Assembly: GCA_963761525.1 (NCBI GenBank)
Contig: CAVXHG010000008.1
Location: 248,001-312,000, forward strand
DNA from: BOG-931 sp963761525
GTDB lineage: Bacteria; Pseudomonadota; Alphaproteobacteria; Rhizobiales; Xanthobacteraceae
DNA length: 64,000 nt
Direction: 5' to 3'
Position numbers and translations under genes: made by a program. This document shows positions 61,453-64,000 of the stretch, piece after piece. The stretch's first letter is position 1. Every line of letters starts with the position of its first letter. The notes beneath the pieces were generated by a model, which was given only the letters and a program-made list of their open reading frames with translations, was not told the origin of the DNA and did no database searches.

Positions 61453-63753
61453 ATGGTGATCCACACTGGTGGCAATAAAAGTAGCGCCGCGCGTCCGCGT
61501 GTCGTTGCAGCTGATCCTACAAACAGCCTCACGCCATTCAGTAAAAAAGATGTTCTTCAGTTTGCGCAGAATTTCTCTGTTTACATAGTTTCGTCCGATT
61601 CCGTCTGCCTTTATTCCGAAGATCGGAAGTTCTTTCTCCACGGTGAGCTCTATTGTGCGCTTGCAACCGCCATAGGAGCGGGAGCCAGTGTTGGGCAGAT
61701 CGTTCGGGAGCTTGGAAAGAAATATCCGACAGACGCAATCTACCAAGCGCTGAAGCGGCTGCTCGAGCGCCGCTATATCGTTATGAAATCGAGCCGTTTC
61801 TCTGCCGTCGCCGGTTCATATTGGGCGAGCCTCGGCCTGCCGCCAGCAACGGTGGAGGAAAATTTTCAGAAATGCCGCGTGTGCATTCGCGCGATCGGTG
61901 TGAAAGGTGCAAAGGAGTTAAGTGCAGCCCTAAGCAAGCTGGGAGTCCGCGTGGTTAAAGGCTCAGCCGACCTGACGGTCACGCTGGTCAATGATTACCT
62001 TGATGAACAATTAGCTGAAATCAATCGGCGGCATTTGTTGGATCGTACGCCCTGGCTGCTGGTTCAACCTTCTGGCATTTTTCCGCTGGTGGGGCCGGTA
62101 TTCAGCCCAGGCAACGGCGCGTGCTGGGCTTGTCTTGCCGACCGGATGCAAAGAAACCGAGAGGTCAAGGCGCTACTCGACCGCAATCAGGCGCGCTGCG
62201 TCGTCGTTTCACCTCTCGCTCGCGATACCTTGGGTCAGAGTGCCGTTGGGCTTGCAGCTATCGAGATCGCCAAAGCGATCGCCACCGACTTTCGTACGGA
62301 TTTGCGCGATCACATCATCAGCCTCGACATGCTGGGTTCGAGCATCGCGAAGCATTACGTGGCGGCCCGCCCGCAATGTCAAAGTTGCGGCCGTAAGAAA
62401 CTGCGCGATCCGCGCCGCGCCCCGGTGCCGATCGAGCTTGCTTCCGGCGCCAGGCTGATCATGACAAGCGGGGGTTATCGGTCGGTTTCGTCGCGGGCCA
62501 CGGTTGCCCGCTTTCGCAAGCACGTCAGCCCCCTCAGTGGTGTGGTTTCGCGTCTCGAGCGTCTGGAAGCCGATCTGCCGCTGAACACGAACTACTACGC
62601 CGCTCATAATTTCTCCGGGCCGGCCGAGAGTGTGGACCAATTGCGAGCCGGGCTGGGTGGCGGCAGCTACGGCAAGGGCAGCACGGCCGAGCAGGGAGAA
62701 GCCAGCGCGCTTATGGAGGCGATCGAGCGTTATTCCGGAATTTTTCAGGGCAACGAAATCAGAGTGACTTGCCGGTTCACGGATTTCGCGCCGGGCGACG
62801 CCATTCTTCCCAATGAAGTCCTCTTGTTCAGCGACGCGCAATACCGGCAAGCTGAAAATCCGTTGACCGAGTCCGATGACATGACGCCGCCAGCGGTTCG
62901 ATTCGATCGCTCGGCGGAGATCGAATGGTCGCCGGCTTGGTCGCTGCGTGACGGGCGCTTCAAATATCTACCGACCAGCCTGATGTATTTTTTCTACGCA
63001 GGGGGCTCTGGCATCAACCACTTCCACGCGGACTCCAACGGCTGCGCTGCCGGCAACACGATCGAGGAAGCGATCGTCCAGGGCTTTTTGGAGCTGGTGG
63101 AACGGGATTCTTACGCGATCTGGTGGTACAATCGTTTGCAGCGGCCGCAAGTGGACCTGCGTCAGTTCGACGATTCCTACATCCGCGACCTGCAAATCCA
63201 GTTTGCTGAGACCGGGCGCCGGGTTTGGCTGCTCGACGTCACCAACGATCTTGGGATTCCAAGTTATGTGGCGCTTTCGCATGCGACGGAAAACTCGCAG
63301 GACATCATCGAATTCGGTTCCGGCTCGCACTTCGATGCGCGCATCGCGGCGCTCCGGTCGCTCACCGAACTGAACCAATTTTTGTCTCTCGGTCTCGTCG
63401 CGGGCCGAAATGATGGCGCTACTCCGCTTCGCCTGCAGGATCATCCCTATCTCACCCCGAGCGGCGATCCTCCGATCCGGCCGGACTTCAGCTCGAAGTT
63501 CGGCCACGCTGATACGCGCGAGCAGGTGCTGGCTTGTGTGAGTTTAGCCGAGCGGCACGGTGCCGATTTCCTTGTGCTCAATCAGACACGTCCCGACATT
63601 GAGGTCCCGGTCGTGCGGGTGATCGTGCCGGGATTGCGGCACTTCTATCGACGCTTCGCGCCCGGAAGGCTTTACGATGTCCCAGTAAAGCTCGGATGGC
63701 GAGACCGGCCGATTTTGGAAAGCGATCTCAACCCGGTCCATCCGCATACCTGA
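61453..63753 (+). CDS. TOMM cyclodehydratase: fused E1-like leader-binding domain and YcaO domain
   Basis: A 766-residue fusion that binds the precursor leader and uses ATP to cyclise Cys (or Ser/Thr) to azolines. Residues about 1-370 are the E1-ubiquitin-like (TIGR03882-type, 'ocin ThiF-like') part: a small N-terminal leader-binding winged region (KDVLQFAQNFSVYIVSSDSVCLYS) and two zinc-type CxxC pairs, C224/C227 (CWACLAD) and C309/C312 (CQSCGRKK). Residues about 380-766 are the YcaO domain: STAEQGEASALMEAIERYSG (E413, E416, E422, E425, R426) and NTIEEAIVQGFLELVERDS (E538, E539, E547, E550) are the ATP/Mg sites, and the C-terminus ends NPVHPHT, a shortened proline-rich tail. It follows the precursor gene and precedes a probable dehydrogenase in the same frame. 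Confidence 0.9.
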   Translation: MVIHTGGNKSSAARPRVVAADPTNSLTPFSKKDVLQFAQNFSVYIVSSDSVCLYSEDRKFFLHGELYCALATAIGAGASVGQIVRELGKKYPTDAIYQALKRLLERRYIVMKSSRFSAVAGSYWASLGLPPATVEENFQKCRVCIRAIGVKGAKELSAALSKLGVRVVKGSADLTVTLVNDYLDEQLAEINRRHLLDRTPWLLVQPSGIFPLVGPVFSPGNGACWACLADRMQRNREVKALLDRNQARCVVVSPLARDTLGQSAVGLAAIEIAKAIATDFRTDLRDHIISLDMLGSSIAKHYVAARPQCQSCGRKKLRDPRRAPVPIELASGARLIMTSGGYRSVSSRATVARFRKHVSPLSGVVSRLERLEADLPLNTNYYAAHNFSGPAESVDQLRAGLGGGSYGKGSTAEQGEASALMEAIERYSGIFQGNEIRVTCRFTDFAPGDAILPNEVLLFSDAQYRQAENPLTESDDMTPPAVRFDRSAEIEWSPAWSLRDGRFKYLPTSLMYFFYAGGSGINHFHADSNGCAAGNTIEEAIVQGFLELVERDSYAIWWYNRLQRPQVDLRQFDDSYIRDLQIQFAETGRRVWLLDVTNDLGIPSYVALSHATENSQDIIEFGSGSHFDARIAALRSLTELNQFLSLGLVAGRNDGATPLRLQDHPYLTPSGDPPIRPDFSSKFGHADTREQVLACVSLAERHGADFLVLNQTRPDIEVPVVRVIVPGLRHFYRRFAPGRLYDVPVKLGWRDRPILESDLNPVHPHT

Positions 63754-63765
63754 GGCCGTCCCGGT

Positions 63766-64000
63766 TTGCCAACGCGCGGAAAAAAGAAAGGACGTCCGGC
63801 TGCACCGGCAAATCTTTACGCCCGGCTTGGCGGCCACATCACCCTCGAAGCTCGGGCGGACGGAGAAATCGTTGCCTGCTTCGGTGAGAACTCGGTCGAC
63901 TTGGGAAAGTTCAGCACGGAAGCGGGGGCCGATGCGCAGGCCCTGCGCACCGGCCTGTCGCTCAAAGCGTTAGCTTTCGACGGCAGCGGTGTCGGCAAAG
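63766..64000 (+). CDS. Probable SagB-type (ThcOx) peptide dehydrogenase, N-terminal part
   Basis: The frame is open from the codon after the cyclodehydratase stop to the window edge. TTG 63766 is the only plausible start; it has no clear ribosome-binding site, so translation may be coupled to the gene before. The visible 78 residues (LYARLGGHITLEARADGEIVACFGENSVDLGKFSTEAGADAQALRTG... in part) match the pattern of the N-terminal domain of SagB-type FMN oxidoreductases, in which short beta-strands with DG turns are followed by a Leu-rich helix. The FMN-binding nitroreductase domain would lie outside the window. The enzyme would oxidise azolines to azoles. The call leans on context as much as sequence. 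Confidence 0.55.
   Translation, partial: MPTRGKKKGRPAAPANLYARLGGHITLEARADGEIVACFGENSVDLGKFSTEAGADAQALRTGLSLKALAFDGSGVGK

Noticed and set aside
1..64000. CRISPR arrays, tRNA or rRNA genes, complete insertion sequences
   Set aside because: No regularly spaced repeats, no tRNA T-loop pattern with matching stems, and no transposase frame with terminal repeats were found by reading.

Overview
The window is GC-rich, densely packed chromosomal DNA. It most resembles an alphaproteobacterium of the order Hyphomicrobiales, close to Bradyrhizobium/Rhodopseudomonas or the Xanthobacteraceae. This is inferred from gene content: a HisG/HisZ pair, three orphan TctC/Bug binding proteins, a TipF-like protein, a class IIA HAD protein of the TIGR01459 type, CopC/CopD with DUF2946 proteins, and REP-like palindromes built on GAGCATGATC. 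No rRNA, tRNA, CRISPR array or complete transposon was recognised.

Layout. 0-3.7 kb: end of an L,D-transpeptidase, then an HpnK/YdjC-like deacetylase, a GtrB-like glycosyltransferase, a GtrA flippase and a PLP threonine dehydratase, all broken by frameshifts. 3.7-8 kb: a small membrane protein, a TctC protein, a TMEM175-like channel and hisG-hisZ. 8-14.5 kb: a heavy-metal RND efflux operon (DUF2946, CzcB-like, CzcA-like, NodT-like). 14.5-15.6 kb: the only long gene-free stretch; it holds a strongly folded RNA-like segment that resembles an IscB-associated omegaRNA (HEARO) with no iscB beside it. 15.6-20.8 kb: a two-part porin, then a copper operon (DUF2946, beta-barrel candidate, CopC, CopD). 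20.8-27.9 kb: hisS, a Crp/Fnr regulator, an omega-aminotransferase, a GT39 transferase and a TipF-like degenerate EAL protein. 27.9-34.7 kb: an accessory small-molecule cluster (two binding proteins, M24 protein, amidohydrolase, PEP-mutase-like enzyme, MetE-like protein). 34.7-60.7 kb: mostly housekeeping genes (HAD, cheY, ribF, yqjDE-like pair, AI-2E transporter, ileS-lspA, M16 protease pair, arfB, mutL, rsmD, rluB-type synthase, tadA, Hsp70-like, patatin, phosphotransferase, purD, sugar-binding protein, xseA, amidohydrolase).

The most interesting region is 60.8-64 kb: a TOMM-type RiPP cluster running off the right edge. It has a 131-residue precursor with a Sec-like N-terminus, an acidic leader and an 11-cysteine Gly/Arg-rich core; a fused E1-like/YcaO cyclodehydratase; and the start of a probable SagB-type dehydrogenase. 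Together they would convert core cysteines to thiazol(in)es.

Eight genes carry frameshifts, several of them at homopolymer or dinucleotide runs, with the reading clearly continuing in another frame. Sequence error in the assembly is as likely as genuine gene decay, so 'broken' calls should be read with that in mind.
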